Shown here piece after piece: positions 24,340 through 36,763 of a stretch of 64,000 bases of DNA. Both the position numbers and the translations under genes were made by a program. Every line of letters starts with the position of its first letter. Position 1 is the stretch's first letter. This DNA comes from Sanghuangporus weigelae (Eukaryota > Basidiomycota > Agaricomycetes > Hymenochaetales > Hymenochaetaceae): assembly GCA_033182465.1 (NCBI GenBank), contig CP137328.1, positions 1,550,001 through 1,614,000 of the forward strand, in the 5' to 3' direction. The notes beneath the pieces are model-generated. The model saw only the letters and a program-made list of their open reading frames with translations. It had not been told where the DNA came from and searched no databases.

Positions 24340-24457
24340 CAACACATCATAAGTGCTAAACGTGTGACTAGAGCAGCATCCGGAAAGGAAAGGCTTCTTG
24401 TGTTCCGATGACATGTTTACTGTGCTATGTCCAAGCCGTGGCTGCTTAGACAGGTAA

Positions 24458-24489
24458 CGTAATCGTGTTTTAGTCACGCACTATTTAAG
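24458..24489 (+). promoter_or_regulatory. Degenerate palindrome plus TATA box of gene E
   Basis: CGTAATC-N7-AGTCACG: the left arm is eroded and the right arm kept. After 3 bp comes TATTTAAG. The downstream text has CAACAATTAACCGCATCCACTCC, the shared 5'UTR motif. Confidence 0.6.
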
Positions 24490-24616
24490 ACTTCGTTCAG
24501 TCATAAGCTCGCAACAATTAACCGCATCCACTCCGACGTAAATCTCGCTGCCAGGCGAGACCGAGTGCTATATTCTCATCTTACGGCCCTCATCCTCCTA
24601 TTACCATCCAGTCTAC

Positions 24617-25520
24617 ATGGTTCTTACAAGGAGCATGACCAAGAGGTCTGCAGACCACAGTGGTCATTCTGAAACGTCATCCGCTGGTATAGTTAAAGCA
24701 CCAGCGAATGCTGCCGTCCGTAGAGACGGGACGGGAGCTGCCGCGAAGGACCGCATCCCTTCTCACGTTAGAGACGTGATGACTCGCGAGGCTCCAAATC
24801 CGAACACCCCTATAGAGGACAGCAACCATAGTTCTGTCCCAGAAACGACCAAAACCCGTCGCGGTCGTATTGCAAATCGTGAGTACTCGTCAAGTTTACT
24901 GTTCTGCTCTCACGCTGACGGAGGATGATTTCTAGCCTCAAGCAAATCACGACGTGCCAGAAAGGACACTGCGAAAGAAAGCGGCTTGAAACCAGCATCC
25001 GTCTTGGAGCCAGGAACTGCCTCTATGCAAATCTGATGGATAAACATCTTCTGCCTGTACATTAGGCTTTCCGTCGCCCAGACGAGGCCAAAAGAAGCGG
25101 AAGGAAGAAGACGAAGGCAATAAAGGAAATGAAGCTATTGCCAGACAGCGTCTACCCTCGACGAACGCCCGACGTGTCCGTCGAAGGATTGCTGTCAATG
25201 ACGAGGCTGACGAAACAGCTCAGAACATGGAAAGCTTAGACGCTGCAGAGGATCTGTCGAGCTCTCGTTCTTTGCGGCGCCTCCCGTCACGCACTGAATA
25301 TTCTGTAGACGAGGTCATCGCCACCGCCACCTTGTTACAATTAGCGAGTGGGAAGCTGAATTGGTCCGCAAGCATGCTCCCGACGTCCTCTGAGGTAGAG
25401 GGGTATCGTGTCCTAGTCAGCGAGCCCACTCTGTCGCTGTGTAATCATAACTCGGAGCAGATTCTCGAGAGAATAGGTATTCCTGGAATCGAAGCAGTTG
25501 TGGTCCTGATCGGAGTTTGA
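24617..25520 (+). pseudogene. Family copy E, probably disabled by loss of a splice donor
   Basis: Exon 1 (24617-24878) starts MVLTRSMTKRSADHSGHSE and ends RRGRIAN at a good GTGAGT donor in phase 1. Exon 2 starts at 24936 (PSSKSRRARKDTAKESGLKPAS). Where siblings have a GTAAGT or GTATGC donor, E has GCAAATC, and no phase-1 GT is available, so translation would run into TGA at 25034-25036 (about 121 residues). The acceptor TACATTAG at 25065 and the whole of exon 3 survive: KKRKEEDEGNKGN (KEN changed to KGN), RRVRRRIAV and the helix ATATLLQLASGKLN, ending at 25518-25520. Because exon 3 is still open, the loss is recent, or a non-consensus GC donor is used. Confidence 0.6.
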
Positions 25521-27281
25521 GTTGCGAAGGTCCTGAAGCCGCCAGACTTTGGGGTAAAGAATGGGCTAGCGCAACTGATGCCATCGCGATGTTCTCACAA
25601 TGCTCCTAGGGAGGCTCTACAAGACACCTCGCTTTGTCTTCCCTGTCTTCCCTATTCTCTGGACAAAGTAGGGAGCATAGGAACCATTCATCTCTTGGGA
25701 ATCAGTCGGTTGTTCACCCAAATAGCCGTGAAAACACTCCTATTCCACGAAAGCCTCTTCGATTGATTCTATTTAGTTCATTAGTTGCACGTACCAAGTA
25801 GCGGCTTACCCTTCATTTTCTTGCGTGGCTTTGTACATTCACCTATTCAATGAGCAAAATATCAAATGGCTCGACAGTCAATCACGATCGCTATAGCGTT
25901 TTAGAAACATTCGGTGTACGGTGAGGCCGAGGACAAATGGCCTTCCGTGGACGACCAAAAAAGGTGACGCAAGTTGAGGCGCGAGACAGGGACACGAATG
26001 CGTCTTATTTGAGTGAGATGAAGTATAATTTGACCAGAAGTGTTGCTTACTTTCGAAGATCCCTAATCGGCTTGTCGCTCCATGGTCGTAGAGAGTAAAG
26101 TGACACTCTGGCGCTTTGTGTGTAAAAGGACGATGTGACGAATGGCTATTCGGTCACACCAAGTGATTCTTCTTGAGCTCAGTTCACACGTCTACTGACT
26201 GGAATAACCGTAGTATTGTGTGTATAACGAGAGGGGAGAATCCCCTTTACATATCGCTATCCATGTGCTATATAAACTAAAATACGTGAGGCATAACATG
26301 AGGGAAATAATACTATACTTAATCCGACTTTCTTGAACTTAAGTAATCGGTACTCATATGATGCGAGTGACTGTTACATCGTCACAGACGATTATCACCT
26401 AATTCCACATTCTCCCACGCCATCACAATGGCGATCATTTCGATTTGCTGATCTACAACGATCACTGCACAAAAGATGAGTATTACCTCACATCTATACT
26501 TTCGATGAGTCCTCGGTCACTTGAAGTTTAAGTATGTAAACAACGATAAGCGCGGGCACTTGTCGTTATGTTTGATAATATTATTTCCTACGAACCTACA
26601 ACATGTGAACTATGTTGCCGATAGAACACAACTTGAAATCGGCAAGAGGAAGAGGTAATCTACATGAAGAGTCGAGAACCATTAACGGGTACATCCTTCA
26701 ATATCATTCGGCACATTCCATAACTCATTCTCCTTTGACTATTTCCCTGAAATCGACAGGTAATATGAGTGTACCGAGAACTCTTGTTTTTCAAGGCAGC
26801 TCCGGCTCCACAGTCTAGCTCATGTTCGAAACGAGTGATTGGGGGTCGGGGCAAGCATAGGACGAACGCATAAATATCGACGGCACTCGTCTCGAGGGAA
26901 CGAGGTGACGCAAGTCCAAATGCTACAATTAGCCTTTCGATCACTTGTTGAACGAGAAAAACCTCAACGGCACCATAAAAGAAGGTCACCCCCGCGAGAA
27001 CCACACTTGTGCAAAGCTTCCCGTCATATTTAACTCAAATTGACCACACCCATACACGAGACCCACTTCCAGCTTAAGATGCCCGTCTACCCTCTTCTGT
27101 ATAGCACATCGACATGCATCTTGCAAAATGCAATTTTCTTATAGCACATGGCACTGTCAAAGGCCGTCTTCCCAGTTTCAATAGTCAAAACAACGGTATA
27201 AACGAGCCAAAACATTAATAGTAGGGCACCGTCTTTGAAACGGGAGATTCCAGAGATCGAAGCGGACTATTGAATGAGTAA
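25521..27281. other. Intergenic, 1.8 kb
   Basis: The first few hundred bases are the 3' flank of copy E: GGCTTTGTACATTCACCTATTCAATGAG matches the flank of gene D in pieces. The rest has no frame with motif, splice-site or sibling support, and I see no repeat. Confidence 0.4.
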
Positions 27282-27317
27282 CGTGACCGCGTCTTAGCCA
27301 CGCACATACTATTTAAG
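27282..27317 (+). promoter_or_regulatory. Palindrome plus TATA box of gene F
   Basis: CGTGACC-GCGTCTT-AGCCACG is followed by CACATAC and TATTTAAG. Spacing to the TATA box is 7 bp here, not the usual 3. The shared CTCCTCACAATCAACCACG motif follows, about 115 bp before the ATG. Confidence 0.75.
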
Positions 27318-27446
27318 TACCTTGTTCAGTCCACAACCTCCTCACAATCAACCACGTCTGCTTCGACTTCGAGACTTCTTTCCCAAAGCGGATCTCATCC
27401 TCATATTCCCCTTTTGCATCCATCCATCTGCTGTCATCGAATCGAC

Positions 27447-28402
27447 ATGGTCCTCACAAGACGGATGGCCAAGGAACGTGCGACAGGCGATATCAACGGT
27501 GAAACCAACACTTCTAACACCGGTCCTGCAACCCAAGTCGGCAATACCAACTCTTCTTTGTGCTCCGTCGCTGTCATCTGTAGGGATGCGGAGGGAGCTA
27601 ACGTTAACAATCGTGCCTCTTCGCGCAGAACAGGCACAAAGGCCAGCGGCACTCCTAAGCCAACAATCCCCAGAGAGAACAGCACAATCGAAGCTCAGAC
27701 TCCGGCTGCAAGCCGCAGATCAGGAGCAGCTAAGCGTAAGTCTAGGCGCAAAGAGACCCGTGAGCAAGCATATAACTCATTTGATTGGGCTTTGTAAACC
27801 AACTGAAATCGCATTTTAACCTCAAAAGCCGGCATCAAGTCGGGCGGCTTGAGCCCATCCACCCCCACCTACCCACCAGACGGGAGTGCTAGTACGCTCT
27901 TCTCAGCTGTTTGTTACTTTGAGGAAAACCTGACCACCTTTAATTTCCAGACTCGCCGCCAGGTGACATGGAACTCAGACGAAGAAAAAGGAGGCGGAAG
28001 GACGAGGGTGACAGTAATAAAGAGAATGCTGATGCTGTCGCCGGTCGTGATACTCCACTGAGACAACGCGACGAGATTTCGACTAAGCCAGCAAACAAAA
28101 ACCTGCCGGAAATTGTCGTGGCTCTGTCGAGCCGGAGTTTATCACACCAAGACTCAAGCGGCATGGAAACATCTGACGACGTAGTATTTGCCTACGAGCT
28201 GCTGAAGCTCTCGTGTCAAGGCAGAAAGCAGATTGGTGTGTCTCCTAGCCCCACAGCTGTTCTCCCACGCAATCCCGAGAAGAAGAGCATGTCCACCGCG
28301 ATGACAGCGGTGGACAATAGTGTGGTTCGGAGATTGCTGGAGCTTTTCGATCTGAAGAAGGCCGAGGACAGAACCGGGCAACCCGGGGTCACCAACACCT
28401 GA
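27447..28402 (+). CDS. Family gene F (TRxMAK family)
   Basis: The exons are 27447-27759, 27829-27891 and 27951-28402, 275 residues, with both introns in phase 1. It starts MVLTRRMAKERATGDINGE, and exon 1 ends RRSGAAKRKSRRKET. Exon 2 is only 21 codons (GIKSGGLSPSTPTYPPDG). Exon 3 starts NSPPGDMELRRRKRRRKDEGDSNKEN, cut here into the basic run RRRKRRRK and the KEN tripeptide. It then has the helix DVVFAYELLKLSCQGRK and a second helical stretch RRLLELFDLKKAED. There is no signal peptide or known domain. It sits next to broken copy E. Confidence 0.78.
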
Positions 28403-30075
28403 TTTTATCTATATCAGGTTCTCTTTGCTAACAAGCCGAACCGCGTCCTCTATAAAGAGAAAGGTTAGACGCTACCGGCTGACCTACTGACCAGTACGAA
28501 GTTTCCACGAGACGCGTTTGCTTCTCTTTTCACCACCCGTAGAGAATCACTTGTACATACCCATGCTTCCTTTCACAATTCTTACCTCAATTTGCACAAT
28601 CTACCGTAGAATAATGTATTATCCATTGGTTCACTGTTCCACCAGGATTGAATGTGCAGTTCGCGTTGCGTCCTTCAGGATAAGAGCGAAGTCTCATGCT
28701 CTGAAATGAGAAGTATACTTCCACGACTAGGTTAAGTCATGAAACGGAATAGAAACAAAATAGATGCTCACTTATGGTGTTTGGACTCTCGGTGAGTGTA
28801 GAAAAAGAGAGACATGCAAGCAGAAAATCTAATCAGTTTCCCACGCCACTGCAGGTGCCTTTGACTTGGAGATGATCGGACATAGGATCCCTGCTTTGCA
28901 CCGACCCACAGATAACCGTAACGGTGGAATTGAGTACTCAAGCCTCATTCAACTTCCTGCAGATACCATTGTGATGGTACGCACAGGGAATGTGAGAGCG
29001 CTCCGGAGATCCTTTTCATGGTGAAAAAAGACATTTAGAGAGTGAGATGTTCATATCTAGAACAAAAACCATTCGTCGTTGAAGATGTCACACGGTCTGT
29101 TCAATATAACAGTGACACCTATTAGAAATCGGCAAATATTGCTCAACTCGTGAGAAAACATTACTATTTCGAAGAGTAATTAGTCAAGAATTATTTCCTC
29201 TTACGGTTGTATCACTTACAAGCTCATCAAGGATATGTTTCCGGCTCTGGCTGTTTCCAAGCGTCAAATCATGAGAACTATACGACACAATGCCTTTTCC
29301 TGCACTATACACCAAGACCTGTTCTCGGCAAGACTGTATACACTTTACATCAAACGCGGTACGTAAGAAAGGCTTTCAGGACCTTTTAATTCCACGCTGT
29401 CTGCCTTATCTTGAACTACAATTTGGACTTTTCGTTGTCTCAACGCACATAGACTTGCTCCATATCTATCTCTTTAAGTCCAAAACCCATATTGTATCAA
29501 ACGAGGGAAGCCTTATACCGGGATCCGTCTCCGGTTCGCAAAACTACCTTGGCGTCTTTGTTTGCCACCCTCCATCGTGAATACTTCTAAAAATGTTGCT
29601 TCTAACGGATCGAAAGCCGCAGACCTCCAGCGGTCAGGAAACAATGTTTATGCCGTAATTCGCCTCGGTCGGAGTTTTTGACATCTACTCGGAGTCGAGT
29701 ATGCATAACACTGACAAATACAGATCAATAGTTCTCAGCATAGGCGTTACTCTACATCGAGCCGCAACTAGTAGCTTCGCTTACAGGTGATCTGATCAAC
29801 TATTCCGATTCTAATGGCCTTCAGGGGATCGAAGTTAACCATACTTTGATCTTCAAGGTTTGGCAGTCATGCGTATCAAGAAATATCTTTCATTATCAAT
29901 ATTCACAAGACATGTACACCGGTGATCAAACACAAGTATACTTCATTATTTGCACCAGACCGAATCCATTTATATCGTGAACGTGCGTGTATGTCAGCAG
30001 CACACCGCGAGAGATTCCTGAACGAAACGAACTCAGTGGGTCAATATGTATTGATTTGCCTTTGTGAACGTACGA
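28403..30075. other. Intergenic, 1.7 kb
   Basis: No gene is supported. It begins with the 3' flank of gene F. Short open frames (for example 29207-29580) have no motif and no consistent splice sites. Confidence 0.35.
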
Positions 30076-31036
30076 TTAAGAACTCATCCAGGTTCCAGTT
30101 CCCCGAATTTGGTTCTTGTTCCTTAATTGTCCATTGAGCTCTCCAGAGATGGTAGCGGCCTCAATTCCGTCGTTGTCCACTATCGTAATATCGAAATCGT
30201 CTTTGCCGAAGTATCCGCTGAAGGAATACGTTCCCGTCAAGTCATCTTTGTTCGTATAGACTAAGTTAGCAGTTTTGGACGTGAATGCAGGCAACGAGGG
30301 CGTCAATGTAGCGTCAAACGTCACTGTATATCCTTCTATGACGAAGGTGCAGGAAACTCGGTTGGCGGACACTCGAGTCACCGTACCTGGCGACGTTTGC
30401 TTGTTCGAGGCGCATTCTCCTAACTTCAGCTCGACGTCGCGTCCATGGCAGCTCCAGTTGGGATATTGTGCACAACCAAACACAGCCAATCGATCTCCGA
30501 CTTGCAGATGCGTCCAAATTTCATGATTGTCCGGGAAACGATGTTCAAATGTCTCGAAGGTGCCGTTCTGATCAACGGGATGGGAGTGAGAGAGCCAGGC
30601 CAGCGCCTTGCTGCCGGCCTTTTTGACAGAGTCGTACGTGACCTGCCCATTGCTATCGACCTTGTTTAAATCATTTACAGTCAACCTAATTTCACGAAAG
30701 AATAATCATCGAATTCCTTACTTGTGCATTCGCAGACACTATTGTGAGCTCAAACCAACTCCATGAGCCTCCGTCGGGAAGGTCGACCCATCCCTGATGA
30801 TGGGAGACTGTCTTGATATCGATTGGGGCACCTCTGCGCTTCAGAACTTCACCGTCGATTGGTTGCGTGAGCAGCCAGCAGCGCTTCTGTGCAATCGCGC
30901 TATCGGATGTAACTCCAAAAGCAGTACTGGCACGGGCAGTGAACTTGGTAGCCGCCTGAAAAAATGCCAGTGAGCACAAAGTACAGTCATGTACCAAGCT
31001 ATAGCCTACAGATAAAGAGTTTCCAGAGATCGACAT
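30076..31036 (-). CDS. Conserved fungal protein of unknown function (HHQGW domain)
   Basis: The ATG at 31034-31036 gives MSISGNSLS. A phase-0 intron, then a second exon from AATKFTARAS to TIVSANAQ and a second phase-0 intron (ending AAACAAG) lead to VDSNGQVTYDS, with the end at TAA 30076-30078. The product is about 270 residues. The middle has a pattern I recall from many basidiomycete proteins of unknown function: SHHQGWVDLPDGGSWSWFEL, WLSHSHPVD, HEIWTHLQVGDRLAVFGCA and PNWSCHGRD. The last 80 residues are beta-rich (FTSKTANLVYTNK, GTYSFSGYFGKDDFDITI). There is no clear secretion signal. The function is unknown; a ligand-binding beta-sandwich is a guess. Confidence 0.72.
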
Positions 31037-34000
31037 GTTGCGACTGAGTGAAACAGAAAATTGTCAATGAGAGCGAGGTGACGATTATACAAGGAACGAA
31101 GCTACGTCCAACTGGTTTCGTTGCTGGGGTTTTATACTTCTGCGACTCTTATTTTCACGTGCGAGCCTGCCTTTACAAGGTCCATTGTCTCTTCGCGCGC
31201 CCTTCACCGTATGAGGGCCTCGACAGGTGCACAGAATCGAAGCTAACACGGAACAAGTATCACAGCGAGAGACAGATTGCCACGTTCCGAACGCCATTGG
31301 CAATTGCATTGGCTCTAAGGCGAAGAAGGTAGCGAGGAATATGGACATGAAGAGAGAAGCAATGATCTTGGCGCATGCCCTACCATCTCGCCATTCGCAT
31401 CGGTGAATGTTGCGTCCCGGAATGTACGGCACCAATTATTTGATAACGCGAGGCATGATCATCGCACACAGTCCCGTCGATGCGCAAAATTTGAAATATC
31501 AGTACTTCTAGAGTGTGGGGTGACTTGTTGAAGGAACATTGAGGAGATATGCTTCTGGACATCGTAAATTTCTCTATCCAGAAAATACAAGTGAAAAAAA
31601 AACTGCGCTTGAGGTGCATTGTTAGTACATGTCACGAACAATGGCCTACACCCAATCCAGGATGGCTGAAAAATAATCGATGATGTCTTCTCAATGTCGC
31701 CTTTGCTCTTGCTTTCGATGTCATGATCGGCCTGTTCCAGGTTGGTTTGGGAGAACACTGTTTTATTCCTCCATAGCCATTCGGAATAAGAAAAGGAAGT
31801 ATATGGTAGATCCCAAATCCTCAGTTCCCTGACAAGTCGTGCTAGTGACTGATAACTACGCACTATTCTTCGCCATGTCCTTTTCACTCTTTTTGGGAGG
31901 ACAAATAGATGTTGTTCTGGCCGATTCTAACTTTTGTCAACTTGAATTTGTCACTATTTCGCTGATTGTTCGCCGCCGGGACTATTTTTACCTGCGCCGA
32001 AGCACCAACATCAGTTATCCAGCAATGTCGCGAATGGAAGTGCTAAAACGAAGCGTCAGAAGCTTACATGGTCGGTAGTGATACATCACCTGTGGCCAAC
32101 AAGGCGCCTCGAGCAGAAGCTACGCTAACGCTATTCTCTTGCTTGAGATGTTGCGTTCGGTTCGATTCGGGCGTCTCGATTACGTAATATTCTTCTGGTC
32201 AGCTGACTCGTAGTCTACCGCTACCGATCAATTGGCTCCGTCAGAAGCATCCTTTTCGGACACTCGTAACAGCACTCGTAACAGGAGTACGAGTTTGTGC
32301 AAAATTGATGGGATGAAGTGAGTTCGTTGTATTAGTGAAAAAGAAAAATACATAGGCCAACCTTCGAGAATTTCAAAAGTATCCCTCCCGGGTGAAGTAG
32401 CCTCCTTTGAGCTCAGCAGTACCTTCATGAATTTTTTGACGCACTTTTTCCTCTTTTTTTCAGCGGGGTATATTGTTCTTCTCTAAGATGGACCGCAGGG
32501 TCGGACAACCTTCATCATCTTGCTCACCAACCCTCTTTACACGCCCTATCCATTTGCCGATGACACTGTGGTGGACTTCATAGGCTCTACCGTGACAAGA
32601 ATTCACTCAAGTGTCTCGTAGAAGCAATGCTCTTGGATATTGGAGGCACAATGATATACAGATGAAGTTTCTGTGTGTGATGGTGCGGGACAAGGATCTA
32701 TGCTCGGGTGCTAACCTAACGTTGTCCTTGAAGCCTTGACTGCTTTCACATTAAATGCATTTTCTTTACGTTCCACTGAACTCGTTCCGTTTACAGAAAA
32801 ACCAGCGAGCAGTCCTTGAGTTTATCTCATAATGAACTGCCGATCTCTTGTATCGCTCACAAATCTACAAATACCGATTCATAATTCGCTGACTCTTCCG
32901 CCAAAGAATGCTATAGCATAACTGCAATTGGCTCGATCTAGACATACCGACCCTGAAAAACTAACCGGAAGAGAACTATATTTATTGTTCTTACAATCGA
33001 AACACCGAGTAAATGAGCTGTCCGTATCGTGCGGAGACGTTCAAGTAATGCTCTTCCCGCAAGTTTTCGTTAAGGGACGATGCCACAACCTTAAATTTTT
33101 GCAGAGGCACGCAGCGTCGAGGTTCAACCAATGCCAGTGTTCGCACCTTCTACGTATCCGGTATAACCTCATCGATTTCCAACCGTTAGAACTCTGCATT
33201 GGTTTTAACTGTTCTTCTGAAAGCAGTCTTTTTCATACCTTTCCGGATGAAATGCGGCTGGCTACCTCGCGGCCGTGAATTGATTTGAGGCTGTCCTTGG
33301 CGCCTCGTGTTCTCTAATCCCTTACTTTACCCACCAATTAGCATCCAAGTCGTTTCGTTACGAGAAAAACGTCGGTCTGTGAAATTTTCCGCTGGACAAA
33401 AAGCAATTCTCACAAATCCACCGATAAATCTAGTTCTAGGGGTCTTCCAATCCAGAAGCATCTGAAAGAGTACAAGAAGCATCACATACTCGGAATCCTT
33501 CCGTGGCTATATTGACAGTTTCTTTTTCTGATCAATATCTCACAAGGTTGGACTCTCCTGCTGTTGGGATCTCCGAGGTATTGTCGAGAGACAGCTGGTT
33601 TTCGATCGGACTTTGAAAAGCAATAAGATGCTCTCCTTCAAGACCCTTCCGCAGTACATGTTCACGATCCCGTGAAGGATCGACGCCCAACTGACCATCG
33701 GTCCGTCTCAATTCTACAGCTGCCTGCGATACCTCGACATCCTCTTTTCAGGGACCTCACGCCCTGCCGATCTTACTGCCCATTGCTCACTGCCTCAAGA
33801 ATAGAGAGGGGCTATTGTTCTATAAAGCAAATTTCATCATTTAGACTCGGTTCAATTCAAATTCAGTCAGCATTGTGTCGGGCGGAACAATGCGGCCTAA
33901 ATATCCACTCATACTTTTTCTTCTCCGAAATAGATCGAGACGATTCATTATGCCAGACATGCAGTCAGCGCTGAGCATTTCTCGGTCCGTGTATTCCCAA

Positions 34001-36597
34001 GTTGAATGTGCCGAAGGATCCTGAATGGAGATTAGACTATCATACTACTCGCAGTATCTACGGTCCATAAGTTTCCCCGATCTCTCGAAGCACTGAAGAG
34101 CATAACGTCCCTGGTTGTGGACGGATGTCGTATCGAAACTCTCTTTTGAAGAAGCCAAATTCGCCCAGAATATAGGGAGCTTGCGCTTGAACTCGATTCG
34201 TGGATAGGACTGCGGTGAGAAATACCTCATATATTTCCTCTCTCCACACTGAAATATGGGTCAAGATGGTGCAAGGAGATATATTAGGAAAAGCACCTCA
34301 AGCTCCAAAAGAAAACACGACTGATGTCAGTAGTTTCGTTTGCATTCCCTGAAGAAACTAATAGTGACAAATTCCCAAGTAACATGTCGAGAGTTAGTGA
34401 AAGTTCAAGCCGTCAACGTCAACAAAGTGCAAGCCGCGGTCCATCGGCCGCACGTCTGCAAATAGAATTCTCTACGAGTTCAAGGATTCTCAAGGAAGAG
34501 TGCTCGCTTCCAGTGCGGAGTTAGTGCCTTCCATGCGGACATGCAAGTTCAATTTATTATTGGCCACGAAGAGATCGAGGTCAAATTTACGTTCTTGTTG
34601 GAGTCTAGGATCATCGCAATTGTCAGAGATACCCTTGAGAAAAGTTTGAACTTCAGAAACCAGACTGCAGAAGGCGGGATCTGGAATGAAGCATAGGACA
34701 GAATTCATGTTCATAGATGACACGTCTGACATAGCGTTGACAATGACCCAGGATTCATTTATGGAGCGCAGGATTCATTGTTGGTTCTGTCGGATAGCAA
34801 TGCACTGATTTTGAGGAATAACTTTTTATTTTTGAAATGTACAGCAAAAAATTGTCAGACTGAAACTTAGTTGCACAGGTATGGAATAACGGCACCTTTT
34901 TACCATGAGGCTGCTGTGAGAAAGTAACCGATAGAATGATCCTTTTGTAGTCGAGACGGAAAATGAACAGTGCAGAGATCGAGTATTGGGAAACAATGGT
35001 GATAATAGTGCCTCGGCAACCTATCTTCTAGTGGATATTTGTCTGCTCTGGCTACATCGAGATAAATATCACTCCCTTCGAGACGTCCAAGACTATAGGT
35101 GAAATCTGGAGCATACTTGTGGAAAGCTAGGTGTTCGGAACCAGGTCGTTGGGGCTGGAGTCTGGATCAAGGCATAGTGGAGAACGACTACTTTGAGATC
35201 TTGGAAAGACAATAAATAATATGGTATTCGTTCCCGCACTGTCAGTACTGGTCTGTTCTCTGAGTGCTTTTATTTCTGTACTCAGCGATGGCTCCCATTA
35301 TCACTGACCAGTTCCAAATTTCATCTTTCCTGTGCGCGAATTCAGTAGATTCAAGACAGGAGGTGCCGTTCCAAGCAGCACGAAGAATTCGCAGAAATCA
35401 GTGTTTCGCTATCGACAATTTACCAAACGGAGTTAACATTTGGACAGAAAACACGTTCCCAAGAGCAAGGATTTGGAGTTGCGTCTGTGAGAGCCCACTG
35501 CATGATTATCCGCTGTTTCCCGTCGGCACCTGTCGTCAGCAGCATCTCGCCAGCGCATATTTCACCTTCGCAGAGAAGTTTACACAGTCCACCACTTTCT
35601 TTTACAATACGCTTTGTCAACTATGAAGTACTTCATCAATCAACCGCATTTGAGTTATGAAATCGATGAATTACGGTACCTCGATACCCAAGCCTGAGAA
35701 TAATCCATGAAACGGCCTCGCGCACTTCCAAAATATACGCGAAACCTTTCTGAAAGACAGATAGAAAATGTACGCTTTCAGTCGTCCTCGTCGTGTTCGT
35801 CTGAGTACATAGACAGCATGATCAAGTTCTCGAAGATCCGTGTGCTCTGATCATCATGGCATTGGGCCAGTGTAGGAAATCTCAGATGGTTTCGTCATTG
35901 TGAAGTACATTAATATTTCAATCAAAATGCTCGCGTCTATACATTTCCTTCGAACTATATACCTTCTCTAGACAAGTCTGTAATCAATACAAGAAGTATG
36001 CTTTGGTCCTCTCGCGTGAATAAAATGACACCCATCCCATTACAATCCTAGAGATAAGGTAATAGGTCTTGAGTAAAGAAGATCCCGCCTATGCATGACT
36101 TATATCTCGGAGCAGAGTAGCCAAAGCATGGGACGAGGAGACAAAGTGATCTGTCTCACTTCTACATTGTCAAATCCATTTTGAAAGCACGCAGTGGATC
36201 CTGCGTTGAGCTTCGACAGTCCAGTCAAAGCAGCGATCTTACAAAACGGGCAGATCTAAGCAACGGTGCCATTTGATATCGACTCCATAAAGCCAAACTT
36301 GATGTAAATTATGAATGAATTATCAAGCTTTGACCTGACGGCCAATGCACTTGACATTTTGCACAATGGGCCAAAATTCGTTAGATACACTCCGGGATGC
36401 AACATCATGCAGCAAGCTCCTTCCCCCAGAATCACCAGATTAAAATAAGCTTGTTTGCCGATAAAAAGAAAACTGAAGAATCGCGACGAAGAAATCTTGA
36501 AAGAACGATCACGTGCCTCATGTTTTCAACGCGAAGAAACAAAGAAGTGGAGTTTGAATTCAGAAACTTAGACCGTGGCCTGTTGTCGGTCAAAGAA
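31037..36597. other. Gene-poor stretch, 5.6 kb
   Basis: No frame here has both a motif and coherent splice sites. A few minus-strand frames look protein-like (31459-31887, 34490-34732, 35420-35620) but could not be joined or recognised. They may be relics of older genes. No terminal repeats or array were seen. Confidence 0.35.
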
Positions 36598-36630
36598 CGT
36601 GACCGTGCTTAGAGTCACGTTCAAATAAAG
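36598..36630 (+). promoter_or_regulatory. Palindrome plus TATA-like box of gene G
   Basis: CGTGACC-GTGCTTAG-AGTCACG is followed after 3 bp by AAATAAAG. It lies about 135 bp before the ATG, and a partial 5'UTR motif (CAACCTCCTGGTATTTAACCAC) follows, cut here to its recognisable words. Confidence 0.72.
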
Positions 36631-36763
36631 GCCATGTTTCGCTGCAACCTCCTGGTATTTAACCACTATCAATTCCTCGAGACTCTCGACGCCAACGATT
36701 CCCAAAGCCCTGCCTTTACTTCTCTTCCGTCAATCTGTACCCATCGTCATTCAGCGGTTCAAA

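Larger units (their letters stand above)
24157..24616. other. 3' flank of gene D and 5' flank of gene E
   Basis: It contains the 3' stem-loop of gene D (24318-24339) and the palindrome of gene E (24458-24489), both listed separately. No other gene is seen. Confidence 0.5.

Noticed and set aside
31459-35640. Several protein-like frames in the gene-poor stretch
   Set aside because: No consistent splice sites, no motif, no sibling; could be relics but cannot be supported.
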